In this document: in pieces, positions 36,253-45,336 of the stretch
Position numbering within the stretch: position 1 is the first letter of the stretch
Layout: each line of letters begins with the position of its first letter
Assembly (NCBI GenBank): GCA_003243425.1
Contig: QFQP01000025.1
Coordinates: forward strand, 55,277-119,276
Direction: 5' to 3'
Source of the DNA: Archangium gephyra
GTDB lineage: Bacteria; Myxococcota; Myxococcia; Myxococcales; Myxococcaceae
DNA: 64,000 nucleotides
The notes under the pieces: generated by a model
The model's database searches: none
What the model saw: only the letters and a program-made list of their open reading frames with translations
What the model was told of the DNA's origin: nothing
Made by a program: the position numbers and the translations under genes

Positions 36253-36987
36253 ATGCGATTCATCGTCATGCACAAGTTCGGTGAAGTGGAGACGCCCGAG
36301 CCCACCGTCGATCCGAAGATCGTCGAAGGCATGGGCGCGCTCATCGGCGAGTCGATCAAGAACGGCGTCTTCGAAAACGGCGCGGGGCTGAACCCCAACT
36401 TTCCGCGGACGCGCTTCGTTGCTCGCGGTGGCGCAGTGTCGAAGGAGTCGCCGATTCGTGGCCGCAACGAACTGCTCACCGGCTTCGCGATGATCGACGT
36501 GGCCAACCAGGCCGAGGCGCACGCGATCGCCGAGCGCTACCTGAAGGTCGTCGGCGACGCGGAGGTCGAGGTCGGCCGCGTCACCGAACCGTGGGACATC
36601 GGCGTCGCTCGGAAGCCGACCGGGCCGGTTCGCGAGAAGTACCTGATGCTGCACAGCGCCGACGCGCGCAGCGAAGCGGCCACGCCGCCGAGCGAGAAAG
36701 AGCAGCACGACATGGCTGCGTTCATGGCCTCGCTGTCGACGAGGCTGCTGACCGCGGAAGGCGTGTTGCCCAGCAAGAACGGCCGCCGGCTCAAACTGAA
36801 AGACGGCAAAGCGACGGTCATCGACGGCCCGTTCACCGAGAGCAAAGAGCTCGTCGGCGGCTTCAGCATCGTGCGGTTTCCGAGCCTGGAGGCCGCCACC
36901 GAGTGGGCGCGCCGCTACGCCGACGTGCTCGGCCCGACCATCGAGGTCGACGTTCTTCAGCTCCACGACCGGCAAGCGAAGAGCTGA
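36253..36987 (+). CDS. YCII/DGPF-domain protein, duplicated
   Basis: 244 residues containing two YCII-related (DGPF) domains; the second has KATVIDGPFTESKELVGGFSIV, the first the related NELLTGFAMIDVA. The family is found next to ECF sigma factors and in metabolic clusters; its activity is unclear. The gene stands alone between the MBL hydrolase (divergent) and a DoxX-like gene. Confidence 0.85.
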   Translation: MRFIVMHKFGEVETPEPTVDPKIVEGMGALIGESIKNGVFENGAGLNPNFPRTRFVARGGAVSKESPIRGRNELLTGFAMIDVANQAEAHAIAERYLKVVGDAEVEVGRVTEPWDIGVARKPTGPVREKYLMLHSADARSEAATPPSEKEQHDMAAFMASLSTRLLTAEGVLPSKNGRRLKLKDGKATVIDGPFTESKELVGGFSIVRFPSLEAATEWARRYADVLGPTIEVDVLQLHDRQAKS

Positions 36988-37044
36988 AGAACACTCGCCT
37001 TTTCGGCGTTGTCGATTTCGGGTGGCGGCGTTCGACGTCGTTTC

Positions 37045-37467
37045 ATGAACGCCACCACGCTCCCGAATCGTTGGCACTTCCCGGTCATCGCCCGTCACGC
37101 CGCGCGCACGTTGCTCGGCCTGTTGTTCGTCATCGCGAGCGCGACCTACCTCCTCGACCTCGTTCCGCCGCCGCCACAGATGCCGGGCGCGGCCGGCGCG
37201 TTCAACGATGGGCTCGACGCGGCGCGATACTTCATGCCGCTGCTCAAAGGCACCGAGTTGCTCTGCGGTGTGCTGCTGTTGTCGAACCGCTTCGTGCCGC
37301 TCGCGCTGGTGGTGCTGGCGCCGATCGTCGTGAACATCGTCGCCGTGCACGCCTTCTTGATGCCCGAAGGGCTGCCGATGGCGATCGTCGTCGCGGCGTT
37401 CCACCTCTCGCTCGCGTTCGCGTATCGGCCGGCGTTCGCGCCGCTGCTGACCGCGCGCGCCACCTGA
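37045..37467 (+). CDS. DoxX-like four-helix membrane protein
   Basis: 140 residues with four hydrophobic helices (about 28-50, 68-90, 94-112, 118-135), resembling the DoxX/MauE superfamily. The internal Glu/Gly-rich GTELLCGVLLLS and NRFVPLALVVLAPIVVNI fit the family. Function unknown. The ATG at 37045 is chosen over 37009 because the upstream codons give no helix. Confidence 0.65.
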   Translation: MNATTLPNRWHFPVIARHAARTLLGLLFVIASATYLLDLVPPPPQMPGAAGAFNDGLDAARYFMPLLKGTELLCGVLLLSNRFVPLALVVLAPIVVNIVAVHAFLMPEGLPMAIVVAAFHLSLAFAYRPAFAPLLTARAT

Positions 37468-37503
37468 CACAGGGCTGACAGTGGCTCGGTGTGTGGTCGG
37501 ACC

Positions 37504-38430
37504 ATGACGACCTTCCACCTCGACGCACCGTTCGGTTTCGCGCTCTCGGCCGCTGCGGAGTTCTACGCGGGCTTCACGTCGATGGGCGGAGCTGCAGCGA
37601 AGCGAGACCGGTCACTCGAGCTCTCGTTTCTCACCGACGGCGCGTTCGAGGCCGTGCGCGTGAAGCTGACGCAGCGAGGTGACCAGCTCGTCGTCGAAGG
37701 AGCCGATGCGCGCGTCGCGCGTCAGCTGTCACGGATGATGGGCCTCGATGCCGACGGGCATGCCTGGCGGGCGCTCGGTCAGCGCGTGCCGCAGGTCGGC
37801 GAGTTGCAACGCTGCTGGCCGGGCTTCTTCACCGCGGGGTTCCCGTCGCCGTACGAAGCGGGCATCGGCGGCGTGTTGTCACACCGCTCGTCGATGCGTC
37901 AGGCGAACGCGTTGCGGCAGAAGCTCGCGGTGAAGCTGGGCGCGCTCGGCGTCGTGCCGTCGCCGCGTCAGTTACTCGCGGTGAAGTCCTTCGAGGGAAT
38001 TCCGCACCAGAAGTGGGACGTGCTTCACAACCTCGCGCGCGCCGCGCTCGATGGCGTGCTCGATGCGGAGCGGCTGCGTGCGCTGCCGCAGGAGTTCGCG
38101 CTCGAGCAGCTGTTGCAGATTCACGGCGTCGGACCGTGGACCGCAGCGCACATGCTGATTCGTGGAGCGACCACGCAGGACGTGGTGCCGATGACCGAGC
38201 ACCGCGTACGACACGCGTTCGCTCACGTATTCGGCCGACCCGCGTCGGAGTACGTGCGCGCGGCGGACGACTGGCGGCCCTTCCGCAGCTGGGTCTCGAT
38301 TCTGTTGATGCGCGCGCTGCTTCGCGACGGCTTGTGGAGCGCCGCGAAGAACACCAGCTGGGGCTCGATGCTGTCGTTTCAGCTCACTCTTTCCAGAGCA
38401 GCTTCCACGGGTTCTTCCGCACATCGGTGA
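37504..38430 (+). CDS. AlkA-like DNA glycosylase with Glu at the catalytic Asp position
   Basis: 308 residues with the HhH-GPD core LLQIHGVGPWTAAHMLIRG. In AlkA the catalytic aspartate follows soon after; here the aligned stretch is DVVPMTEHRVRHAF, with Glu in its place. Substrate base excision from alkylated DNA is therefore uncertain. The 3' end overlaps the convergent MCE gene by 47 bases. Confidence 0.75.
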   Translation: MTTFHLDAPFGFALSAAAEFYAGFTSMGGAAAKRDRSLELSFLTDGAFEAVRVKLTQRGDQLVVEGADARVARQLSRMMGLDADGHAWRALGQRVPQVGELQRCWPGFFTAGFPSPYEAGIGGVLSHRSSMRQANALRQKLAVKLGALGVVPSPRQLLAVKSFEGIPHQKWDVLHNLARAALDGVLDAERLRALPQEFALEQLLQIHGVGPWTAAHMLIRGATTQDVVPMTEHRVRHAFAHVFGRPASEYVRAADDWRPFRSWVSILLMRALLRDGLWSAAKNTSWGSMLSFQLTLSRAASTGSSAHR

Positions 38431-39403
38431 GCAGCGCCTTGAGCTCGTCGTAGACCGCGGGGTCCTGCATCGCGGCGCCCACCGAGCCTTCGCCGCGCTC
38501 GAGCTTCAGCAGCAGCTTGTCGGCGCGCGTGGCGATGGCGTCGAGCTTCCCGCCCGCTGCTTCGTACTTCGCGAGCATGGAGCGCAACTTCTGCCCGTCT
38601 TCTTCGGTCAGCTGGCCGGACACCCGCGCGAGCCCACCGATGGCCACCGACGCCTGCTTCGAGAGCTCCGGCAGCTCGGTGCGCGCCAACTTCGCCGTCG
38701 CCGCGGCGTCGTCGATGAGTGCGTTCGCCTTGCCGCCCGGCTCCAGCTGGGTTCGAGCGGTCGCGGCCAGCACGCGGAGGTCCTTCGCGGCGGCCGACAG
38801 CTCGCCGGCGAGCGTCTTCAGGTCGTCACGATTCTCGGTGAGCACCCCGTCGACCGTGGTGGTGAGCCCGCCGACGCCGTTGACCAGCTTGCTGATCGCC
38901 TCGGGGTCTTCTTCGAGCACCTTCGACGCGGCATCGAGAAAGCGCGCGAGCCGGTTCGAGACCACGTCGAGGCGCGGCGCATCGGTGCCGCGCACCGCCA
39001 CTCTGGGATCGTGCGGCGTGCCCGCAGCGCCGGGCGAGAGCTCGAGGTACGACTCACCGAGCGGACCCACCGAAGACACCGTGACCATCACGTCGCTGCG
39101 CAGCGCTTCGATCGCTTCCTTGTTCAGCGACAACGTCATCTTCACCGGCAGGGGTGCGCCGTTGGCTTCACGGCGGGAAGGCAGCAACTCCACGTCGCTC
39201 ACGCGGCCCACGGGCACGCCACCGAGCTTCACCGGCGCGTTCTTCACCACGTTGCCGGTGTGCGAGAAGTCGACGATCAGAGTCGCGCCGCTGCCGAAGT
39301 TGATCTCACCCATCAGCACCAGCAGCGTGAAGGCGCCGACCAGCGCCGCGACCACCAGCGCGCCGACCTTCAGCTCGAGACGACTCTCGTCCATGGCGGG
39401 CAT
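38384..39403 (-). CDS. MCE/MlaD-family lipid-transport substrate-binding protein
   Basis: 339 residues. An N-terminal transmembrane anchor (about 12-33) is followed by the MCE domain (GATLIVDFSHTGNVVKNAPVKLGGVPVGRV, residues 38-120), and a long helical C-terminal part (140-330) that could form a tunnel-lining coiled coil. MCE proteins line up lipids for trafficking between inner and outer membranes. It is the last gene of the ATPase/permease cluster. Confidence 0.9.
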   Translation of the reverse strand: MPAMDESRLELKVGALVVAALVGAFTLLVLMGEINFGSGATLIVDFSHTGNVVKNAPVKLGGVPVGRVSDVELLPSRREANGAPLPVKMTLSLNKEAIEALRSDVMVTVSSVGPLGESYLELSPGAAGTPHDPRVAVRGTDAPRLDVVSNRLARFLDAASKVLEEDPEAISKLVNGVGGLTTTVDGVLTENRDDLKTLAGELSAAAKDLRVLAATARTQLEPGGKANALIDDAAATAKLARTELPELSKQASVAIGGLARVSGQLTEEDGQKLRSMLAKYEAAGGKLDAIATRADKLLLKLERGEGSVGAAMQDPAVYDELKALLTDVRKNPWKLLWKE

Positions 39404-39426
39404 CGTGGCTGAAACGGCAGACTTTC

Positions 39427-40107
39427 TCAGCCGGCAAATCCGCTCGGAGCGCCGTGGTACCCGATGACGCCGTTCTTCACCTGCACCACGCGATCGGCGA
39501 GCCGATGCAGCGCCGGGTAGTCATGCGAGACGAGGGCCACGCCGACGCCCTGCTCACGCACCAGCGCCAGCGTGTCGTTCACCTGGCCCGCCGCCTCGCG
39601 ATCGAGCCCGGTCGTCGGCTCGTCGAGCAGCAACACCTCGGGTTGCAGCACCAGCGCGCGCGCGATCGCCGCACGCTTTCGAATTCCGGGGCCCACCTCG
39701 GGCGGTTTGCGTGACGCCAGCGCCTGCAGGCCGACGCGCTCCAAAGCGGCTGCGGCGCGGCCATCGGCCTTCGAAGGCGGGTCGGCGAGGGCCACGTTGT
39801 CGAGCAACGACAGCCAGTCGAGCAGCGCGGGCCCCTGAACCAGATACGGGGCCCGTGCGCGCAGCGCGTTCAGCTTGCGTTCGGGCAGGCTGTCGACGCG
39901 CTCACCGAAGAGCTCGACGTGCCCGGCATCGGGCTTGAGCAGACCCACGGCGAGCCGGCACAGCACCGACTTCCCGCTGCCGGACGCGCCGACGATGAAC
40001 GTGATGCCGGTGAGTGGAATCTCGACCGAGAGGCCGTCGAGCACCGTGTGCGCGCCGAAGCGCTTCACGATGCCGTGCAGTCGCAGCGAGCTCAGTGTTT
40101 GCACCAT
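39427..40107 (-). CDS. MCE-type ABC ATPase 2 (MlaF-like) with altered signature motif
   Basis: 226 residues. Walker A GASGSGKS, Walker B VLLLDEP and the switch His in LVSHDYP are present, but the ABC signature reads VGPGIRKR instead of LSGGMRKR, unlike its paralogue at 43834. The start overlaps the big lipoprotein gene by 16 bases. It should energise the permeases or serve as a regulatory partner. Confidence 0.88.
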   Translation of the reverse strand: MVQTLSSLRLHGIVKRFGAHTVLDGLSVEIPLTGITFIVGASGSGKSVLCRLAVGLLKPDAGHVELFGERVDSLPERKLNALRARAPYLVQGPALLDWLSLLDNVALADPPSKADGRAAAALERVGLQALASRKPPEVGPGIRKRAAIARALVLQPEVLLLDEPTTGLDREAAGQVNDTLALVREQGVGVALVSHDYPALHRLADRVVQVKNGVIGYHGAPSGFAG

Positions 40108-42113
40108 TGGTTCGCGCTCATCGGCTGGCTGCCGCTGGCCACGCCCTGACCTGCGTTCTCGGCGAAGCGCTTGCTCGAATACCCGTGGTCGACGCAGATG
40201 CCGTTGCCGGTGCCGCCCATGTTCGCCGGGCCATCGCGCACGATGTCGGCCACGCGAGACGGAATGGGCGTGATGTCGCACGAGGTGATGGCACCGCCGC
40301 TCACGTTGGTCTTGATGGTGGCCACCGTCCAGAAGTCGCCAGAGCTCATCGCGCCCGCGGTGTTGAGCAGCGGGAAGCTGGTCTGACCGGTCGCCGGGTT
40401 GTAGCCGACCGAGAGCACGCGCTCGCCGTTGCAATACAGGTTCACGTGCGGCCTCGCGTTCGGCGTGCCGCGCGAATTGCCGTAGTGATTCACGCCCACC
40501 ACGAAGCGATCTCCATTGTTGGGGTTGTCGAGGTTGATGTTCTCGGGCCCGCAGAAGTTCATGTCGGTGGGGTTGGTGATGGTGCGATCGCAGCGCACGT
40601 TGTCGCGATCGAGCCGCGGGTTGTTGCAGTTGTCGGTGCGCTTGCTCGACCAGCCCAGGCACGCGCTGGTCGGAGACGCCGCGTAGCCCCACTTCGGGTC
40701 ACCACCGCTCGCGCAGCCTGACGACGGGAGGTAGTGACAGTCCTGCAGGGAGTTGTCGGGGTTTTTGCAGGTCTCGACCCAGCCCTGGTTCGCGCAGTTG
40801 AGGCCCTGCAGGCGCGCGAAGTGGAGATCGATGTCGTTGCCGTCGGTCTGACCGAAGGGCAGGCCACCCACGGTGTCCCAGCAGAGCTCGGCGCGAACGC
40901 CCGGCGCGCGCACCTGAACCTTCTGCGTGCACGCGTACTGCTTACCGTCGAGCGTGAACTCGCCCTGCACGATGTAGTCACCCGACAGGCCGAAGGCCGG
41001 GAAGATCTGACCGCCGCTCGTGCCATTGCCGGTGCTGGCGCGCAGCCCGATGGTGCTGCCGTTGGCCTGTGTCACGTACCGCGCGGGCATCTGCGTGGCG
41101 TCGAGGCGAACTCCGGTGCGCGAGCCGATGCGCGTCGCCGTCGTGGAGTTCGTACCGTTGTAGATGGCGAACGTCGGGTTGGGCAGCACGTTGTCGCAAT
41201 CGCCGCCGACGACGGTCCAGGTCCAGTTCGAGGCGCGGCTGCGCGCGGCGACGTCACCGATCCACTGGTTGCCATCGACCGCGGGGATCGCGTTGGGAGG
41301 CGGGTAGGGCGCGGTGGTGATCGACGCCGTCGGGCAGGTCACCGCGTTGGTGCACATGCAGCCTTCGGCGGCGTTGTTGCCCGACAGCCCGTCGCAGTTG
41401 AAGTCGCCCGCAGCGCACGAGTCGATCAGCTGCGGAGGCTGCGCGCCACGGCACACGCCCGACCAGAACGGAATCTCACCGCCGCTGCAGTCGAGGCTGC
41501 CCTTCGCGTTGTTGGTGCACCAACCGACCGGCAGGCCGCTGATCTCGCTCACCTGGCTTGCGGGCACGAGGTAGCAGTCCTTCGTCACGCCGTTGCCGGG
41601 GCAGCCGCAGCCTTCGTCGACCAGACCGTCGCAGTCGTCGTCGTAGCCGTTGCCAGTCACGCCATTGTGCCGCGAGCCCGGCACGCCGCCGTTGGTGAGC
41701 GCCACGTCGGTGCCGCCGCTGCACTCGCTGTCGGTGGCCGGGGCGCAACGACGGAGAATGGTCGGATTGCCGGGCATCGGCGGGCCGCAGCCGCCGTCGT
41801 AGTTGGGGTTGATGCCCGCGTCGGGAATCTCGAGGCCCGCGTCGGGATCGATGCCGGTGCCGCCACCGAAGCCGGTGCCGCCGCCCGTCGCGCCGGTTCC
41901 TCCGCCTGTCGCCGCGCCGCCGCCAGAGGTGCCGACGCCACCACCCGTCGTGCCTGCGCCTCCGCCGTTCCCGGTGATTCCGCCACGACACTCGCCCATC
42001 ACGCAGACCTGGTTCGCGTCACAGTCGGCGACGGTGCTGCACGTCTTGACCGTGGGGCCGCACGCGCTGAGCGCACCGGCGAAGACGATGGCGACGGGTG
42101 TGAGTTGCTTCAT
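40092..42113 (-). CDS. Large Gly/Cys-rich lipoprotein with MopE-like motif
   Basis: 673 residues. Lipobox LSACG (Cys18). A low-complexity GGG-Thr/Ala spacer (about 45-85) precedes a Cys-rich domain containing NGYDDDCDGLVDEGC, the repeat motif of the putative metal-binding MopE-type family, then a beta-rich domain with DGNDIDLHFA and many Asn/Gly turns. It is probably surface exposed. It sits inside the MCE transporter cluster between the permeases and the second ATPase, so it may be an outer-membrane partner, but the domain type is also common in unrelated myxobacterial lipoproteins. Confidence 0.8.
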   Translation of the reverse strand: MKQLTPVAIVFAGALSACGPTVKTCSTVADCDANQVCVMGECRGGITGNGGGAGTTGGGVGTSGGGAATGGGTGATGGGTGFGGGTGIDPDAGLEIPDAGINPNYDGGCGPPMPGNPTILRRCAPATDSECSGGTDVALTNGGVPGSRHNGVTGNGYDDDCDGLVDEGCGCPGNGVTKDCYLVPASQVSEISGLPVGWCTNNAKGSLDCSGGEIPFWSGVCRGAQPPQLIDSCAAGDFNCDGLSGNNAAEGCMCTNAVTCPTASITTAPYPPPNAIPAVDGNQWIGDVAARSRASNWTWTVVGGDCDNVLPNPTFAIYNGTNSTTATRIGSRTGVRLDATQMPARYVTQANGSTIGLRASTGNGTSGGQIFPAFGLSGDYIVQGEFTLDGKQYACTQKVQVRAPGVRAELCWDTVGGLPFGQTDGNDIDLHFARLQGLNCANQGWVETCKNPDNSLQDCHYLPSSGCASGGDPKWGYAASPTSACLGWSSKRTDNCNNPRLDRDNVRCDRTITNPTDMNFCGPENINLDNPNNGDRFVVGVNHYGNSRGTPNARPHVNLYCNGERVLSVGYNPATGQTSFPLLNTAGAMSSGDFWTVATIKTNVSGGAITSCDITPIPSRVADIVRDGPANMGGTGNGICVDHGYSSKRFAENAGQGVASGSQPMSANQWCKH

Positions 42114-42326
42114 CGGTGGTTGTTTCCCCTCGAAAGGTGACCGTTGGCGCGCGGCAACCTACGCGCAGCGCTGCGGGGAAGTCGAGGCGAGCCCCGCGCG
42201 GAGATTTCTCAGTGCGCGAGAAGATTTCGCGCGCGTCGAGCGGGGCGCCGGAATGGCCGAAGCGAACGCCGTGGGCTCGTCGGTCGCATCGAAGACTTCA
42301 GCGCCGCGCGAGGTGGAAACGCGGCC

Positions 42327-43070
42327 TCACACGCCGACGATCAGGAACACCGCCGCCACGAGGAAATCGAGCAGCAGGCAACCCATGCACGCCTCCACCA
42401 CGCCGGTGGTGACGGCTTCGCCAACCGCGCTCGCACCGCCCTTCGCGCGCAGACCACGCAGCGAGGCGGCGATGGGAATGAACGCGCCGCAGACGACCGA
42501 CTTGGTGACGGCACAGAGAATGTCGCCCGCGTCGACGAGCGCAGGGTCCATGAACGTCGTGCCGTCGACCTGAAAGAAATAGGTGAGCGTCAACACGGCA
42601 GAGGCGGTCGACATGAACGTGCCGATGACCGTCAACAACGGGAGCGTGAGCGTCGACGCGATGAGCCTGGGCGCGACGAGCTCGGCGAGTGGGTCGGCGG
42701 CGGACAATTCGAGCGCTTCGACCTGCTCGTTCACCGACATCGCGCCGAGCTCGGCGGTGGTCGACGCGGCCTGCCGCGAAGCCGCCAGCAACGCCGTCAG
42801 CATCGGCGCGAACTCACGGAGGATGAGCTCGAAATACGCCGGCCCCACCACGCCCACGGTGCCGGTGTACTTGCGCGCCTGCGCCCACGCGATGGTCACC
42901 ATCACGGTGCCGAAGAAGTACATGCCCACGCCCACCAGCAGCGCCGACGACGCACCGAGCTCGGCCATGTGACGCAGCACCTCGCGCCACGACACGCCCT
43001 CACGGCGGGCGCTCTGCACGGTGCGCTTCAACATCAGCGCCTGCGCGCCCATGAGGTGAACGGGCGTCAC
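42327..43070 (-). CDS. MlaE-family permease 2
   Basis: 247 residues, five or six membrane helices, with the conserved EQ-loop-like stretch (SVNEQVEALELSAADPLAELVAPR) of MlaE/YrbE permeases. The GTG at 43070 overlaps the upstream permease stop by four bases (GTGA); an ATG at 43052 is the alternative. Paralogue of the gene at 43067. Confidence 0.88.
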   Translation of the reverse strand: MTPVHLMGAQALMLKRTVQSARREGVSWREVLRHMAELGASSALLVGVGMYFFGTVMVTIAWAQARKYTGTVGVVGPAYFELILREFAPMLTALLAASRQAASTTAELGAMSVNEQVEALELSAADPLAELVAPRLIASTLTLPLLTVIGTFMSTASAVLTLTYFFQVDGTTFMDPALVDAGDILCAVTKSVVCGAFIPIAASLRGLRAKGGASAVGEAVTTGVVEACMGCLLLDFLVAAVFLIVGV

Positions 43071-43837
43071 GTGCCGAACAACCTTCCGAGCAGCGGGGTG
43101 AGGATGAAGTCGAGCGTGAAGATCGCGCCGCAGCTGCTGACGACGGCCGTCGCCGCCGCGTTGCCGACCCCGCGCGCACCGCCTGACGCGCGCAGGCCCG
43201 CCGCGGTCGAGACCACGGCGATGGCGAGGCCGAAGGCCGTGGCTTTGGTCACGCCCCCGAGGAGCACCGTCCAGCTCAACATGTCGGAGAAGGCCTGGAA
43301 GAAGACGCGCACCGGGAGCCCGAGCGTGAAGTACGCCGCGACGGCTTCCCAGAGGATCGCCATCAGGAACGTGAGATCGGCGAGCACCATCACCGAGATG
43401 ACCGACGCGACGACGCGCGGCGCGACGAGGATGCGGAACGGATCGAGCGAGATGCCGCGCAGACCCTCGATCTGTCCGTTGACGGTGAGCAGCGCGAGCT
43501 CGGCGGCGTTGCGGGCGCCGATGCGCGCCGCCATCACCAGGCCCAGGAGCAGCGGGCCGAACTCCCACATGAGCGCGAAGCCGGCGGCCCAGCCCGTGTA
43601 GAGGCGCGCGCCGAAGCGCGTGGCGTAGACGCCGGCCTGGAGCACCACGGTGGCGCCGATGAGCGTCGCCGCACCGAGCGCGAGGGGCAGCGATCGATAG
43701 CCGAAGAGCACGAGCGCGCGACCGAGCTCACCGGGGTCGAGGCGCGGCAGGTAGAGCAGGGTGCGCGCGAGCACGAGCGCATTGGCGCCGAGGAACCGCA
43801 GAAACCCCATCGACGCCCTGCCGACGAGACGAATCAT
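43067..43837 (-). CDS. MlaE-family permease 1
   Basis: 256 residues with the same permease topology and the loop VNGQIEGLRGISLDPFRILVAPR. Together with its paralogue it gives two distinct permeases, as in mycobacterial YrbE A/B pairs. ATGA overlap with the ATPase gene upstream. Confidence 0.9.
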   Translation of the reverse strand: MIRLVGRASMGFLRFLGANALVLARTLLYLPRLDPGELGRALVLFGYRSLPLALGAATLIGATVVLQAGVYATRFGARLYTGWAAGFALMWEFGPLLLGLVMAARIGARNAAELALLTVNGQIEGLRGISLDPFRILVAPRVVASVISVMVLADLTFLMAILWEAVAAYFTLGLPVRVFFQAFSDMLSWTVLLGGVTKATAFGLAIAVVSTAAGLRASGGARGVGNAAATAVVSSCGAIFTLDFILTPLLGRLFGT

Positions 43838-44502
43838 CGACGCAGCTCCGCGCCGGCCGGCGAAGCGAGGGGCGCGCCCAGGCGCACCGTGCGCGCGATC
43901 GGCAAGGACTCGACGGGGTCGGGCAACACGACGATCAACGACTTCCCCTCGCTCACCTCCATCAACAGCTCCGCGATCGACTTCTCGGTCACGGGATCCA
44001 GGCCGGCGAACGGGTCGTCAGCCATCAGCACGCTCGGCCGCGCGACGATGGCTCTGGCCACCCCAGCGCGCTTCTTCATGCCGCCCGACAACGTCTCCGG
44101 TTTCTTGTCGGCCGCCTTCTCGAGCCCCACGCGCGCCAGCGCCTCCCGTGCGCGAGCCTGCGCCTCGTCCTCCGCGACCTTCCGCTTCCGCAGCGGCAAG
44201 AGCACGTTCTCGAGCACGCTCATGGAGTCGAAGAGCGCGTCGCTCTGAAACACCATGCCGAAGTTCACCTGGGCGGCCCGGCGCTGCGCGGCGCTCAGGG
44301 CCTTCACGTCGACATCGTCCCACCGCACTTCACCGCTCGTCGGCACCACCAGCCCCGCAAGACACTTCAGCAACGAGGTCTTGCCGCTGGCCGCGGGTCC
44401 CCAGAGCACGGTCCGTGAACCGGCATCGAACTCGAGACTCACCGCATCGAGCGCACGCACCGCGCCGAACTTCAACGAGAGCTGATGAGTCGACAGGCGC
44501 AT
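43834..44502 (-). CDS. MCE-type ABC ATPase 1 (MlaF-like)
   Basis: 222 residues with Walker A GPAASGKTS, canonical signature LSGGMKKR, and a Walker B ending in DDP rather than DEP (VLMADDPFAGLD), a Glu-to-Asp change at the catalytic base position. First gene of the MCE cluster, overlapping permease 1 by four bases, 20 bases after the alpha/beta hydrolase stop. Confidence 0.9.
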   Translation of the reverse strand: MRLSTHQLSLKFGAVRALDAVSLEFDAGSRTVLWGPAASGKTSLLKCLAGLVVPTSGEVRWDDVDVKALSAAQRRAAQVNFGMVFQSDALFDSMSVLENVLLPLRKRKVAEDEAQARAREALARVGLEKAADKKPETLSGGMKKRAGVARAIVARPSVLMADDPFAGLDPVTEKSIAELLMEVSEGKSLIVVLPDPVESLPIARTVRLGAPLASPAGAELRR

Positions 44503-44522
44503 CGAGGCGCCGGCACGCTACT

Positions 44523-45272
44523 TCACAGGCATGCGAGGTGTGCGGCGAAGGCCTCGTTCACCTTCTGGGGATGCGTGAGCGGAACCATGTGCCCGGTGCC
44601 CATCAGCTCGACGAGCTCGGCTTGCGGGTTGTGGCGCGCGAGCGCCTTGATGACTTCCCTCGCGGCGAACGGACTTCGCTCGGTCATCACCAGCGTCACC
44701 GGAACCCCGGGCAGCGGGTAGTCGGTCACCTTCCCCGCGTTGAGGAACACCGAGCGCACCTCGTTGAACATCTTCCAGCCCATCAGCTGGTTGTGGGCCT
44801 TCATGAACTCGCCGAGGCGCGCCCACGAGCCGGGGCGATTCCAGTAGTCGATGAACACCTCGAGCCACGCGTCGGTGCCGCCCTGCTCGTCACCGTTGAT
44901 GAACCACGGGTGATCGATGAACTCGCGCACCTGCTTCACGGCGGCGGGGTCGGCCGCGGGTTCGTGCAGCAACGCGCCGAACAACACCGGCTCGATGAGG
45001 AAGATGGAGCGAACGCGCGGCCCCAGCGCCGCCAACGCCTTGAGCGCGATGGTGCCGCCGTAGGAATGCGCGACCACGTCGAAGCGGCCGTCGGCCGGCA
45101 GTTGAGCCAGCAGGTGTCTCACGTCGTCGTCGACGGTCACCTTCACGCCGCGCTGGAGCGGCTCGAGCGGCGGGTAGCCGATGTTCGGAGGCGCGAGCTT
45201 CTCGTCCTTCGTCTCGAGGAAGTCCCATATGAAGGGGCCGGTGCCGGTCGAGTGGATGCAGAGAACGCTCAT
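44523..45272 (-). CDS. Alpha/beta hydrolase
   Basis: 249 residues with the nucleophile elbow VAHSYGG (Ser), the acid in the region VPVTLVMTERSPF, and the His in MGTGHMVPL, matching an alpha/beta hydrolase catalytic triad. The substrate is unknown. The ATG at 45272 is chosen because it starts the first beta strand. It is divergent from an HxlR-type regulator, with a palindromic site directly in front of its start. Confidence 0.9.
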   Translation of the reverse strand: MSVLCIHSTGTGPFIWDFLETKDEKLAPPNIGYPPLEPLQRGVKVTVDDDVRHLLAQLPADGRFDVVAHSYGGTIALKALAALGPRVRSIFLIEPVLFGALLHEPAADPAAVKQVREFIDHPWFINGDEQGGTDAWLEVFIDYWNRPGSWARLGEFMKAHNQLMGWKMFNEVRSVFLNAGKVTDYPLPGVPVTLVMTERSPFAAREVIKALARHNPQAELVELMGTGHMVPLTHPQKVNEAFAAHLACL

Positions 45273-45275
45273 GGC

Positions 45276-45300
45276 GCTGAGTCTTAAGAAGAAACCCAGC
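45276..45300. promoter_or_regulatory. Imperfect palindrome in front of the hydrolase gene
   Basis: Arms GCTGAGTCTT and AAACCCAGC with a six-base spacer, immediately upstream of the divergent hydrolase start. The arm sequence matches that of the perfect palindrome 33 bases away (centre to centre, about three helical turns), so both are probably sites for the HxlR regulator. Confidence 0.5.
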
Positions 45301-45308
45301 ATGTGTCT

Positions 45309-45333
45309 GCTGAGTTTTCATGAAAAACTCAGC
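45309..45333. promoter_or_regulatory. Perfect palindrome upstream of the HxlR gene
   Basis: Ten-base arms GCTGAGTTTT and AAAACTCAGC around CATGA, three bases before the HxlR start codon. It resembles the repeat-type operators of MarR/HxlR winged-helix regulators and would give autoregulation. No binding is shown. Confidence 0.6.
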
Positions 45334-45336
45334 TGC

